Assembly (NCBI RefSeq): GCF_018320785.1
Contig: NC_054886.1
Coordinates: 36,867,354 to 36,931,353 of the forward strand
DNA from: Cheilinus undulatus
Taxonomy: Eukaryota > Chordata > Actinopteri > Labriformes > Labridae
Direction of reading: 5' to 3'
Length of the DNA: 64,000 nt
Part shown: in pieces, positions 1 through 11,789 of the stretch
How the letters are laid out: the number at the start of each line of letters is the position of its first letter
How positions within the stretch are numbered: the stretch's first letter is position 1
Position numbers and translations under genes: made by a program
Notes under the pieces: generated by a model
What the model was told of the DNA's origin: nothing
The model's database searches: none
The model's input: the letters and a program-made list of their open reading frames with translations, nothing else

Positions 1-1190
1 GGAAGGAAGGAGGAGGGAGGGAAGAAAGAAAGGAGGAGGAGAAGGAAGGAAGGAAGAGAGGAAGGGGAAGGAAGTGAGAGAGGATGAAGAGAGAGAGGTG
101 GGAAGGAAGGATAGAGGGAGGGGCGAGGACAGAAGGAAGGAAGGAAGGAAGGAAGGGAAGGAGGGAGGGAGGGAGGAGGGAAGGTAGGAAGAGAGGGAGG
201 AGGGAAGGTAGGAAGAGAGGGAGGGAGGGAGGAAGGGAGGAAGGAAGGAAGGAAGGGAGGACAGAAGGGAGGAAGGAAGGAAGGAGGGAGGAGGAGGAGG
301 AAGAAGGGAGGGAGGAGAGAGAGAGGAGGGAAGAAAGGAAGTGGGAGAGAAAGAAGAGAGAGGAGGAAGGAAGGATAGAGGAGGAGGAGGAAGGAAGGAA
401 GGAAGGAAGGAAGGAAGGAAGGAGGGAAGGAGGGAGGAGGAGGAGGAGAGAAGAAGGGAGGAGAGGAGAGAGGGAGGGAAGAAAGGAAGTGGGAGAGAAA
501 GAAGAGAGGGAGGGAAGGAAGGACAGAGGGAGGAAGGGAGGAAGGAAGGAAGGAAGGACGGGAGGAATGAAGGAGGGGAAGGAGAGGAGGAGGGGAGGAG
601 GGAGGAAGAAGGGAGGAGGGAGAGAGGGAGGGAAGAAAGGAAGTGGGAGAGAAAGAAGAGAGGGAGGGAAGGAAGGATAGAGGGAGGGAGGGAGGACAGA
701 AGGAAGGAAGGAAGGAAGGAAGGAAGGAAGGAGGGAAGGAGGGAGGGAGGGAGGGAGGGAGGGAGGAAGAAGGGAGGGAGGGAGAGAGGGAGGGAAGAAA
801 GGAAGTGGGAGAGAAAGAAGAGAGGGAGGGAAGGAAGGATAGAGGGAGGGAGGAAGGAAGGAAGGAAGGAAGGAAGGAAGGAGGGAGGGTGGTAGGAGGA
901 AGGAGGAGGAGAGGAGGAAGAAGGGAGGAGGGAGAGAGGAGGAAGAAAGGAAGTGGGAGAGAAAGAAGAGAGGGAGGGAAGGAAGGATAGAGGGAGGGAG
1001 GAAGGAAGGAAGGAAGGAAGGAAGGAAGGAGGGAGGGAGGAAGGAGGAAGGAGGGAGAGAGGGAGGGAAGGATGGAAGGAAGGAAGGAAAGGATGGAAGG
1101 AAGAAGGAGGGAAGGAAGGGAGGAAACAAGGACAGAAGGAAGGAAGGGAGGAAGGCGTGAGGGAAGGAGGAAAGAGAATGAATCAAAGAG
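1..1190. repeat. Polypurine (GGAA/GGGA)n tract
   Basis: The + strand is almost only A and G for nearly 1.2 kb, made of GGAA, GGGA and GGAGGA words. A longer block (GTGGGAGAGAAAGAAGAG and neighbours) recurs around 340, 490, 645, 805 and 953, so there is a higher-order period of about 150-165 bp. All open frames here are Glu/Arg/Gly/Lys-only translations of the repeat and are not genes. The tract begins at the window edge and may extend left. Confidence 0.95.
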
Positions 1191-2300
1191 AGTGTGTGTT
1201 ATTTATTGTGTTATTTAGAGTTGTAAACTGTGTAACTGCTCCTTTAAAAAGCTTTTTATTGTTGTGTATTGTTCTGTAGATTAATGATAATCTGGGGCAG
1301 AGCAGCTCTGAAGCAGCATCCTCAGTTTAACAGATAACCTACTTACTAGTTATGGATTATTTATGCTGCTGTTGATCCCTCAGTGCTGACTGACAGGCAG
1401 TCTGTTGGTCCTGAATTCAGACAGCATGTCAGTGTTAATATTGGCAGTTATTCTAAATTCATCCTGTCTTATGATTCTAGTGCTTTTAGTTTAAGTCACA
1501 TTTTAGTCATTTTTACCTTTTAAAGTTCTAAATGAAATTTTTGTTGGTTCTGTATTTTTTAGCTAACACAGATTGTTGTTGTTGTTGTCGTTGTTTTTTT
1601 TAATAAACATGTTGTTCCTAGCCAATGTCCCCCTGAGGGATTGATAGGTATTCAGATTTCAGTTGAATAAGTTGAAGAAAAAACATTCAGTCCAGTTTTA
1701 GTCAAAAAGTCCTTCAATTTCAGTCAAAACACTTATTTTCTCTGAACTAATTTATTCAGCCAAACTGTAAAATTAGTATACATGAAAAAGCAGCCATACT
1801 AATGCACTGTCAGTACTGAACTGGTTTAAATCACAGTGATAAAAATACTGACATAACTTTAACACCCAGCGTAGGATAATCCTGGACTCTGAGCCTCCAA
1901 CCGTCCATCACCAACGCTCAGTCTGGTTGGAGTCTCCTAGATGAAAACTAGACTGAATTTTCATCATTGTTTCCTTTAACTTAATTCGAATTAAATGAAA
2001 ATTCACTTTAGTTTTGGTTCGTACATCGTGTTTTAGGAGTAGTTCATCGGTATTAGAGGTAGTAGTTGTTGCCTGACAGTCGGGACTCGGGGTAAAATAA
2101 ACATTTTGATCCATGGCGGAAGGTGATTCGGGTCTGTCTGTGTGGATTAAACTGAACTAAAATCACATATATCGGTTGATAATATAATCAGACAGAGTCA
2201 TGGCGGTAGTGAAAGCTGATATCAGCTATATTTGTCTTTAAACTCGGTACTTTTCGTCGAAGGATCGTCTGTTTCCGACGGTGCTCGTCTTTCCAGCCAG
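1191..2300. other. AT-rich unique sequence, no gene seen
   Basis: I see no conserved protein, RNA or clear transposon end here. It is AT-rich single-copy-looking DNA upstream of the mepce promoter. The short minus-strand frame at 1908-2114 has no recognisable domain. Confidence 0.5.
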
Positions 2301-2336
2301 GCATCGTTCTGGACACCTCTCTCCTTGGGCGCTATC

Positions 2337-2861
2337 CCGCCTCCCACTGTTCTGACCAATCAAACCAGCGCTTCGCCAGCACTGCTATATAATTGGTTCT
2401 ATCATTAGAGAGGCGGGAACTCAGACTAGGGCGTGATTGGGTGTCGCTGCCGTCGCTCACGCAGGTCTGCGGCTGGCGTATAAAACCGCGGGCTGCGGTT
2501 TGGGACACGATGTGAAGACTCCAACAGCTAACAGTTAGCCGCGGCGAAGAGGCTAACAGTTAATACACGCCTGCTCCGCGCGCTCACGGACCCTGACACG
2601 CGCACGGAGAGTTCGGTGCGGGCTCGTTTCCACGCACGACGCGGGTCCTGGGGGTTTTTAGCGGGTTGTTTTTCTTCAGGGGGGCGGGTGTTAGCGACTT
2701 CCTGCATGTTAGCATTAGAAGCTAAGTGTTTACCAGTCTACGGCTCGGTTGGTGAATTATTCATGACTCTGCCCGCTGATTGGTGGATACAGGGCGAGGG
2801 CGGAGCTAGAGAGCGTGTACTATAAGGAGACCCCAGAAGAAAACAGCAGGCCTGATAGAGG
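2337..2861 (+). promoter_or_regulatory. mepce: mepce promoter and noncoding first exon
   Basis: Composition turns GC-rich and CpG-rich. A CCAAT box lies at 2356-2360, inverted CCAAT boxes at 2392-2396 and 2436-2440, a GC-box-like CCCGCCTCCC near 2338, and a TATA box (TATAAAA) at 2479-2485. Transcription would start near 2510. A good splice donor (GAGG|GTGAGT) sits at 2861/2862, and the matching acceptor (CTCTGTAG|A) is at 8717/8718, 38 bp before the mepce ATG. This gives a 5'UTR exon of about 350 bp and an intron of 5.9 kb. The link of this exon to mepce is inferred from position and splice sites. Confidence 0.6.
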
Positions 2862-2914
2862 GTGAGTATTGATTATTGATCAGTAACGCTGAAACCTGCC
2901 TGGTTCTGTGAAGT

Positions 2915-4485
2915 CCTAGAAACTAGACCATCAGTCCTCCTGGTACCTAAAGTCCCAGAGTCCCAGCTGGGTCTAAAGTTCTGGAACTAGACCATCAGTC
3001 CTCCTGGTACCTAAAGTCCCAGAGTCCCAGCTGGGTCTAAAGTTCTGGAACTAGACCATCAGTCCTCCTGGTAACTAAAGTCCCAGAGTCTCAGCTGGGT
3101 CTAAAGATCTGGAACTAGACCATCAGTCCTCCTGGTACCTAAAGTCCCAGAGTCTCAGCTGGGTCTAAAGATCTGGAACTAGACCATCAGTCCTCCTGTT
3201 AACTAAAGTCCCAGAGTCTCAGCTGGGTCTACAGATCTGGAACTAGACCATCAGTCCTCCTGTTAACTAAAGTCCTAGAGTCTCAGCTGGGTCTACAGAT
3301 CTGGAACTAGACCATCAGTCCTCCTGGTAACTAAAGTCCCAGAGTCTCAGCTGGGTCTAAAGATCTGGAACTAGACCATCAGTCCTCCTGTTAACTAAAG
3401 TCCCAGAGTCTCAGCTGGGTCTAAAGATCTGGAACTAGACCATCAGTCCTCCTGGTAACTAAAGTCCCAGAGTCCCAGCTGGGTCCAAAGATCTGGAACT
3501 AGACCATCAGTCCTCCTGGTACCTAAAGTCCCAGAGTCTCAGCTGGGTCTAAAGATCTGGAACTAGACCATCAGTCCTCCTGTTAACTAAAGTCCTAGAG
3601 TCTCAGCTGGGTCTACAGATCTGGAACTAGACCATCAGTCCTCCTGGTAACTAAAGTCCCAGAGTCTCAGCTGGGTCTACAGATCTGGAACTAGACCATC
3701 AGTCCTCCTGGTAACTAAAGTCCCAGAGTCTCAGCTGGGTCTACAGATCTGGAACTAGACCATCAGTCCTCCTGGTAACTAAAGTCCCAGAGTCTCAGCT
3801 GGGTCCAAAGATCTGGAACTAGACCATCAGTCCTCCTGGTACCTAAAGTCCCAGAGTCTCAGCTGGGTCTAAAGATCTGGAACTAGACCATCAGTCCTCC
3901 TGGTACCTAAAGTCCCAGAGTCTCAGCTGGGTCCAAAGATCTGGAACTAGACCATCAGTCCTCCTGGTACCTAAAGTCCCAGAGTCTCAGCTGGGTCTAA
4001 AGATCTGGAACTAGACCATCAGTCCTCCTGTTAACTAAAGTCCCAGAGTCTCAGCTGGGTCCAAAGATCTGGAACTAGACCATCAGTCCTCCTGTTAACT
4101 AAAGTCCTAGAGTCTCAGCTGGATCTTAAGATCTGGAACTAGACCATCAGTCCTCCTGTTAACTAAAGTCCCAGAGTCTCAGCTGGGTCTAAAGATCTGG
4201 AACTAGACCATCAGTCCTCCTGGTAACTAAAGTCCCAGAGTCTCAGCTGGGTCTAAAGATCTGGAACTAGACCATCAGTCCTCCTGTTAACTAAAGTCCC
4301 AGAGTCTCAGCTGGGTCTAAAGATCTGGAACTAGACCATCAGTCCTCCTGGTAACTAAAGTCCCAGAGTCTCAGCTGGGTCTAAAGATCTGGAACTAGAC
4401 CATCAGTCCTCCTGTTAACTAAAGTCCTAGAGTCTCAGCTGGGTCTAAAGATCTGGAGCTAGACCATCAGTCCTCCTGTAAACCA
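2915..4485. repeat. 64-bp minisatellite, about 24 copies
   Basis: Tandem unit of 64 bp starting CTGGAACTAGACCATCAGTC, with variants at the CTGGTACC/CTGTTAAC and CTGGGTCTA/CTGGGTCCA positions. It fills the 5' part of mepce intron 1. Confidence 0.97.
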
Positions 4486-5764
4486 GAGGAGAGAAAACCA
4501 TCTTTGAATGTCTCAAACTTTTTGGCAGAGTTTCAGTATGGAAGTGTTTTTGAGCAGGAGTTTGTCTGCAGCTGTCACCTCTATAGTAAAAGTACCTACT
4601 AACAGTAACAGGGCTGTTCTGGAGGAAAAATCAAGCAGATCTGGATGTTTATGAGGACAACAACTACAAACTGTGGCAATTAAAATAGGTTAAAGGTGGC
4701 AAAAATAGAAATAAACAAAAAACGCATCAAGCACGGGGAGAAAAGCAACAAAAACATGAGTTATAGGTGGCAAAAATGGTTCAAAAGTGGCAGAAAATGA
4801 GTGAAAAGTGACTAAAATGGGAGAATAAAGCAAAGTAAGGGTGGGAAATATGTGAAGAAAATGGCATTTAATTGCAAAAAGCTGCTTAAAAGGGCGAAAA
4901 GTGGCCAAAAGGGGCTACAATTTGCAAAAAGTAGGCTAAAAGTGTCAAAAATGGGTGTAAAGTGGCAAACACTGGGAGAAAAGTGGGAAATAGGGCAGTA
5001 AGTGGCAATAAAATGAGTTACAGGTGGCAGAAATGGTCCACAAGCAGCAAAAATGTGGAGGAAAAATGAGTTAAAGTGATTTAAATGGGCAAAAATTTTA
5101 AAATAAGTTGGGCAAAAAGCATCAAAGAGTGAAATTCTTGGCATTTTATTGCAAAAGGGTGCTTTAATGGGTGAGAAATGGCAAAAGGGGGCAAAAATAG
5201 TAAAGTAGTAAACAGTAAAGTAGGATAAAGAAAGTGTCTAAAAGGGGAGAAAGCTGCAAACACTGGGAGATAAGTGGGGAAAAAAGGCAAGGAAGTGGCC
5301 AAAATGGGTGAAAAGTGGCATAAAATGAGTTACAAGTGGCAGAAATGGTCCAAAAGTGGCAAAAAAAATGAGTGAAAAGTGACTAAAATGGGAAAAAAAT
5401 GAAGTAAAGGTGGGAAATATGTGCAGAAAGTGGCATTTAAATGCAAATGGTGTTTAAATGGGTGAGAAATGGCAATAGGGGGCAAAAATAGTAAAGTAGT
5501 AAACAGTAAAGTAGGATTAAAAAATGTCTAGAAAAAAAGAAAGTGTCTAAAAGGGGAGAAAAGTGACAAAAAGAAATGGCAAAAATGGGCTTAAAGCAGC
5601 AAACACTGGGAGAAAAGTGGGAAAAAAGGCAAGAAAGTGGCCAAAATGGGAGAAAAGTGGCAAAAAAAAATGATATACAAGGTGGCAAAAATATGGAGAA
5701 AACATGAGCGAAAAGTGACTAAAATTGGCAGTAAAATAAAAGTGAATTTACCAGAACCCAGATT

Positions 5765-6060
5765 CAGTACTGTTGAGATCACACTCTGTTCCACATTATC
5801 ATGCATTTCCTCTTTTTTTTCTTTTTTTCCTAAATTCTCTTTAGAAGAGTCAATAGGATTCATTCCTCAACAGTTAAATTATAAACTGGGTTTTATTTGA
5901 CAAAATTACCAGGGATGATGATGGGGTTTTTTTGCAAAATAACTTAAAATGCATTGTTCCAAATTATTATGCAGTCAGAATTTCAAAACCACAATCGTTT
6001 GTAAAGAACTGAAAAGAAATCTGTGGTAATGTTTCTCAAACCAAAGCTGTTTCCATATTA
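5765..6060. mobile_element. Decayed Tc1-like end sequences
   Basis: TTCCACATTATCATGCA (near 5790) and TTCCAAATTATTATGCAG (near 5957) resemble the terminal and inner repeats (TTCCACATTATTATGCA) of the Tc1-like element at 48099-49635. No transposase remains and no clear target duplication is visible. It may be a MITE of that family. Low confidence. Confidence 0.35.
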
Positions 6061-6887
6061 TCACAGGAGCCCTTGATATCACCTTAAAACTCTCTCATCT
6101 ATGTGTTTCTGTGTTTCCCAGAGCTGCTGTCTGGAGCTAAACTGTCCTCAGCCCACCCGCATAGAGCTTCCTTCAAAGCAGCGTTACTCAACCAAAGAGC
6201 CAGAGTGTTGAGAAATACCTTTGCAAGAACCACAATCTAGCTGTGTGGTTAAAAGTGGCAATTAAAATAAGTTGATTGTGGCAAAAATGGTAAAATAGCA
6301 CAAACACTGGGAATAGAAGTGGCAACAATGGGTGGGGAGTGACCAAATAATGAGTGAAGAGTGGCAAAAATGGTCAAAAATATGAGAAAAAGTGGGGAAA
6401 AAGTGGTATTTTATTACTAAAGGCAGCTTAAAATGGGCAAAAGGGGCAAAAATTGCAAAAAGCAGGCTAAATATGTCAAAAAGGGGAGAAAAGTGACAAA
6501 AAGAACTGGCAAACACTGGGAGGAAAGTGGCAAAAAAAATATGGAGGAAAATGAGTAAAAAGTGATTGGATTGGGCAAAAAGAGGCATTTAATTGCACAA
6601 CTCAGCTTAAATGGGTGGTAAGGGGCAAAAAAGTGTACAAAGCAGGATATAGGTGACAGAAAGAAGTAGCAAAAATGGGCTTAAAACACTGGGAGAAAAG
6701 TGGGGGAAAAGACCAGAATGTGGCAAAAATGGGTGAAAATTGGCAAAAAAAAAAAAAAAGAGTTACAGGTGGCACAAACATGGAGAAAAAATAGTTTAAA
6801 AAGTGGCTGAAGTGGACAAAAATCAGTTCGTTTTTTTTTTTTTAATGCAAACACTGGGAGAAACGCGGCAAAAAAATAGGTGGGAAG

Positions 6888-7454
6888 TAGGGATGCACTG
6901 ATACCAATCCTGGTATCGGGTATCGGTCTGATCCAGCCCCTCAAAGCTGGATCGGGTATCAGTGGGAAAGGGCCGACCCGTGGTGCGATCCAGGCAACCA
7001 GCTCGAAGCCTTTTTTACAGGGTTGTTTGCTCTACTTTCTCACAGAATTGTTATTTTGTTTACAGTATGTGGTTAAAAACACTTGTGTGATACAGTTTTG
7101 TACTGGATTGTTACCTCTGATGCACTTTCTTTGTTTTTTGCTGCATTACCAGTCTACAGGGTATAAAAGTTTATAATTGAATAGTAGTTTCTGTAAGTCC
7201 TGAGGTATTGTTTTAACCAAACTGCTGGTAAACATTAAAACACTTTATAGTTTAAAGAAATATCAACTTCAGTAATCTATATGTACTCATTTTTTGCCTT
7301 TTATCCAAAACAATTACCAGTCTTATCCTACAGTAGGGCATGTAGGTTATTCTTTTACCACTGGTATCAGATCAATATCGGTATTGGTCGATACCCAAAG
7401 CCCAGGTATCGGAATCGGTATCGGGACCAGAAAAGGTGGATCGGTGCATCCCTA
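6888..7454. mobile_element. hAT-type MITE with perfect 8-bp target duplication
   Basis: The 567-bp element starts TAGGGATGCACTG and ends CGGTGCATCCCTA, near-perfect inverted ends. It is flanked on both sides by the same 8 bp, GTGGGAAG (6880-6887 and 7455-7462). An 8-bp duplication with TAGGG-type ends is the hallmark of hAT transposons. Subterminal GGTATCGG-type repeats are present at both ends. There is no transposase, so it is nonautonomous. It is inserted in the A-rich repeat within mepce intron 1. Confidence 0.92.
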
Positions 7455-7754
7455 GTGGGAAGTGACCAAATAAAAGTGAAATGTGGCAAAAAAATGTCAA
7501 AAATTAGATAAAAAGTAGGAAAGATGGGCAAAAAGTGGCATTTAATTGCAAAAGGCAGCTTAAATGGGCAAAAAGGGGCAAAAAAGAAATGGCAAAAATG
7601 AACTTGAAGTCGCAAACACTGGGAGAAAAATGGGAGAAAAGGTCAGAAAGGGGCAAAAATGTGAAGGAAAATCAGTGAAAAGTGACTAAAGTGGGCAAAA
7701 AAAAGAAAAAGATGGAAAAATGGGCAAAAAGCATCAAAAAGTGGGAAATTAGTA

Positions 7755-8515
7755 GCCTTTGATATTGTCTTTTGAAGCTTCTAAAACATTCCGTAATCTG
7801 TCTCTGATGATGTCATTATTTTAAATCCATAAAACATTCCTTCATTTGCCTTTGATATCGTCTTTTAAACCTTTAAAACATTCCATAATCCGTCTCTGAT
7901 GATGTCATTCTTTGAAAGCTATTAAACATTCCTTCATTTGCCTTTGATATCGTCTTTTAAACCTTTAGAACATTCCATAATCTGTCTTTGATGATGTCAT
8001 TATTTTAAATCTATAAAACATTCCTTCATTTGCCTTCGATATCGTCTTTTAAACCTTTAGAACATTCCGTAATCTCTTTGATGATGTCATTATTTTAAAT
8101 CTATAAAACATTCCTTCATTTGCCTTTGATATCGTCTTTTAAACCTTTAGAACATTCCGTAATCTCTTTGATGATGTCATTATTTTAAATCTATAAAACA
8201 TTCCTTCATTTGCCTTTGATATCGTCTTTTAAACCTTTAGAACATTCCATAATCTGTCTTTGATGATGTCATTATTTTAAATCTATAAAACATTCCTTCA
8301 TTTGCCTTTGATATCGTCTTTTAAACCTTTAGAACATTCCATAATCTGTCTTTGATGATGTCATTATTTTAAATCTATAAAACATTCCTTCATTTGCCTT
8401 TGATATCATCTTTTAAACCTTTAGAACGTTCCGTAATCTCTTTGATGATGTCATTATTTTGAAGCCTATGAAACTTTTCATCCTCTGACTTTGAAGATGA
8501 TGTAATCAAAGCTTA
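7755..8515. repeat. 90-92-bp minisatellite, about 8 copies
   Basis: Unit of 90-92 bp containing CATTCCTTCATTTGCC, GATATCGTCTTTTAAACC and TCTTTGATGATGTCATT; spacing of the first word is 92, 92, 90, 90, 92 and 92 bp. It lies in the 3' part of mepce intron 1. Confidence 0.95.
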
Positions 8516-8755
8516 AACATTCCATCCTTGCCTTTTGCTTACAGACCAGTCTAGGCACCCAGATGCCATTCCAGTCTAACCAGCTTCCCAAAGACTGTTT
8601 TAATCAATGATTTTGATTGGTTCCAGTGGTTCCTTACTGCTGTTCTTCACTTTAGCTGATGATTTTGATTGGTTCTGTCTCATGTCAGTCACACTAACCC
8701 CTCCCCTCTCTCTGTAGATCTCTCTCTGATTGGCTGAGGAGTCTGCTCATAGAGG

Positions 8756-10752
8756 ATGATCAGGATGTCATTGGACAACGAGACTGCCCTCCCTCATGAG
8801 GTTAGCCCCGCCTTTCCTGCCACCGGCAGCCTATCAGAGCAGCGAAAAATGGCCCACCCCCTCCGTCCCAAAAATGGCCTTCATCCGCCCGGCAACAGCC
8901 AGCTCGCCATCACCACCTCTGCTCCCCCTGTTCAGCGAATAGCAAAGAGGAGATTCTCCATGGGCGTCAACTTCAAGGGGATGGCCAAGAGGCGTCGCCG
9001 TGCCAACAGCGACAGCCAATCAGAGCCTGTTCTGCCAAGTCATTTCCTGTTAGGAGGAAATATATTTGACCCGTTGAACCTGAACTCGCTCCTGGACGAA
9101 GATGTCAACAAGTGAGCGAAACACCATTAATTAATACATTTATTGATTATTGAACTTTATTTCTTAGTCATCATTGAAATGTCTCACTGATCAGTTATTG
9201 ATCGCTTTATTGAGAGAGTAGTTTAACTCCCCTCCTCCTCCACAGGGCCACCAATCAGGAGACGCCTAAGTGCTCGCCCCTGCCTCTGCGGGGAGAAGAC
9301 CCCGTAGAGATCCTTGTTCCCCGTGACATCACCGACCCCCTGAACCTGAAGGGAGGCGGCGCAGACGGGAAGGAGGGGGGCGGAGTCCTGCTGTCCCCGC
9401 TGAAGATGAGGAAGAGACACAGGAACAGACACCACGGCGGGGGAGGAGAGAGGGAGGCGGTACCCGGTCGACTGTTTCCGACGGTTACTGGGCTGACAGG
9501 TGAGGGTGGTCAGGAGAATCCCTGAAATAAACAGGATTAACTAAACTTCTTCACCAAGTCAGACTAATGTTGGTTTTATTTTCCTGCAGTTCCTCTGCTG
9601 ACCACAGAGGGCAGTGTTCCTCCCTCCCCTCTCCCCTGTGAACTCAACACTGCCATCACCTGTCGGGATGATGTAGCCCCGCCCCCTATCCTCCCCAGGA
9701 GGCACACCCACCCTCCACCTGGCCAGGCCAGTAAACATGGTAACCATGGCGACAACCGCCAGCGCAGACGGCGCCGTACGACTTCAGCAAGGTCAGGAGA
9801 CTGTTCGGCTGATGCTGTTACCATGGTACCCACAGCTCGGCCAACAAAATTTCAGACTCCTCTGGTGGGAGGGGCTAAAGTTGGCAGGTGAGTGTGATGC
9901 TCTTTGAGCCTTGGGTTGCTCTTCTCTGATTGGCTGTCAGGTCATGTGACCTGTGCTCTGCCTCTTCCAGGTGTGCTGGTCTACAGCCGGGCTCTCATCC
10001 ACCACAGCAGAAGGACAAACACCGCTACCAACACGGCAACCACAGCTGCTACTATGGCTACCACGGTTTCTATGGCGACGGGTGGGAGGGGCGAGTCGGG
10101 GAAGAAGAGGATCCCAGGCTCCGCCTCCTAGAAGCTGATTGGTTCAGAGACAGAACAGTGCTGGATGTGGGCTGTGGCGCCGGTCACATGACCCTCGCCA
10201 TCGCCCGTAGATTTAACCCCACACATATCCTGGGGGTGGAGCTAGATGAGCGATTGGTCCATGCCGCCAGACAGAATGTGAGGCACTTCCTGTCACATGA
10301 CCTGGTGGTGGGGGAGAGGAGAAAAGAGGGGGTTGGGGCAAAGAAACCCCTCCCCCTCTCCTTCAGGGTGAGTCGGGGTCCTCTCTCTGCCCCGCCCCTC
10401 TTCCCCCCTTCCTCCCCCTCCTCCTCCTCCTCCAGGTTCCCTGATAACATCACCTTCATCCAGGTGAGTCTCCACCCACTGACATCCTCACTATGACCTC
10501 ATCAGCCTGCTAACAGCACCGCTCTGGCTCCTCCCACAGGGTAACTATGTGTCAGAGAAGGAGGTGTGGCCTGGAAGGGGCCAGTATGATGTCATCATGT
10601 GTCTGGGTGTGACCAAGTGGATGCAGCTGCAGTCAGGTGACGAGGGCGTGGTCACACTGTTCAAACGAGCCTATCAGAGCTTGTTGCCAGGCGGATTATT
10701 CATCCTGGAACCACAACCATGGAGCAGCTACCGCCGCAGCAAAAGAGCCTCG
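8756..10752 (+). CDS. mepce: 7SK snRNA 5'-methylphosphate capping enzyme (MEPCE), 3' end missing
   Basis: Coding exons: 8756-9111, 9246-9499, 9590-9887, 9971-10463 and 10540-10752. All are bounded by GT-AG and phases agree, giving 538 codons. Family knowledge: MEPCE methylates the gamma-phosphate of 7SK snRNA with S-adenosylmethionine and stays in the 7SK snRNP that restrains P-TEFb in the nucleus. Seen: the N-terminal conserved block [18 protein letters not shown] (about residues 95-115), the [17 protein letters not shown] block in the second exon, basic Arg runs, the SAM-binding motif LDVGCGAGH (residues 367-375), and LEPQPWSSY (523-531). A second Met (8765) is an alternative start. The final stretch of roughly 60 residues, including the family's usual FQRP-containing tail, is absent: after the donor at 10752/10753 comes a minisatellite and then the gap. 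Identity is firm; completeness is not. Confidence 0.95.
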
Positions 10753-10759
10753 GTATGTT

Positions 10760-11689
10760 AATTATTAAACCCTTAACTGTAGAACCACCGGGGGGCGCCC
10801 CATAGAGCCTGGGTAGGACGGTTATTAAACCCTAAACTGTAGAACCACCGGGGGGCGCCCCATAGAGCCTGGGAAGGACGGTTATTAAACCCTTAACTGT
10901 AGAACCACCAGGGGGCGCCCCATAGAGCCTGGGTAGGATGGTTATTAAACCCTTAACTGTAGAACCACCGGGGGGCGCCCCATAGAGCCTGGGTAGGACG
11001 GTTATTAAACCCTTAACTGTAGAACCACCGGGGGGCGCCCCATAGATCCTGGGAAGGACGGTTATTAAACCCTAAACTGTAGAACCACCGGGGGGCGCCC
11101 CATAGAGCCTGGGAAGGACGGTTATTAAACCCTTAACTGTAGAACCACAAGGGGGCGCCCCATAGAGCCTGGGTAGGACGGTTATTAAACCCTTAACTGT
11201 AGAACCACCGGGGGGCGCTCCATAGAGCCTGGGTAGGACGGTTATTAAACCCTTAACTGTAGAACCACAAGGGGGCGCCCCATAGAGCCTGGGTAGGACG
11301 GTTATTAAACCCTTAACTGTAGAACCACCGGGGGGCGCCCCATAGATCCTGGGTAGGATGGTTATTAAACCCTAAACTGTAGAACCACGGGGGGGCGCCC
11401 CATAGAGCCTGGGTAGGATGGTTATTAAACCCTTAACTGTAGAACCACCGGGGGGCGCCCCATAGAGCCTGGGTAGGATGGTTATTAAACCCTTAACTGT
11501 AGAACCACCGGGGGGCGCCCCATAGAGCCTGGGTAGGATGGTTATTAAACCCTAAACTGTAGAACCACCGGGGGGCGCCCCATAGAGCCTGGGTAGGATG
11601 GTTATTAAACCCTAAACTGTAGAACCACCGGGGGGCGCCCCATAGAGCCTGGGTAGGATGGTTATTAAACCCTTAACTGTAGAACCACG
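10760..11689. repeat. 60-bp minisatellite, about 15.5 copies, ending at the gap
   Basis: Exact 60-bp unit with TTATTAAACCCTTAACTG, AGAACCACCGGGGGG and CGCCCCATAGAGCCTGGG. It lies in the mepce intron after the 10752 donor and runs straight into the Ns, so its true length is unknown. Confidence 0.97.
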
Positions 11690-11789
11690 NNNNNNNNNNN
11701 NNNNNNNNNNNNNNNNNNNNNNNNNNNNNNNNNNNNNNNNNNNNNNNNNNNNNNNNNNNNNNNNNNNNNNNNNNNNNNNNNNNNNNNNN
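11690..11789. other. Assembly gap of exactly 100 N
   Basis: One hundred consecutive N. A round 100 is the usual convention for a scaffold join of unknown size. Left of it is the mepce minisatellite; right of it is telomere-like sequence. Confidence 0.99.

Larger units (their letters stand above)
4690..7745. repeat. A-rich degenerate repeat (AAGTGGCAAAAATGG family)
   Basis: About 3 kb built from diverged short words such as AAAAGTGGCAAAAATGGG, GGGAGAAAAGTGG and CAAACACTGGGAG. The period is irregular, so it is an old, decayed tandem or composite repeat. Longer blocks recur, for example the TTTAATTGCAAAA segment near 4866, 5140, 6588 and 7540. The many minus-strand frames rich in Phe, His, Cys and Pro are translations of this strand-biased repeat. 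A Tc1-like relic and a hAT MITE interrupt it. Confidence 0.8.

Noticed and set aside
84-1279. Glu/Arg/Gly/Lys frames in the polypurine tract
   Set aside because: Pure translation of GGAA/GGGA repeat.
2616-2825. Upstream frame in the mepce first exon as a small protein
   Set aside because: No conserved features; it overlaps the 5'UTR, and the real start is in the second exon.
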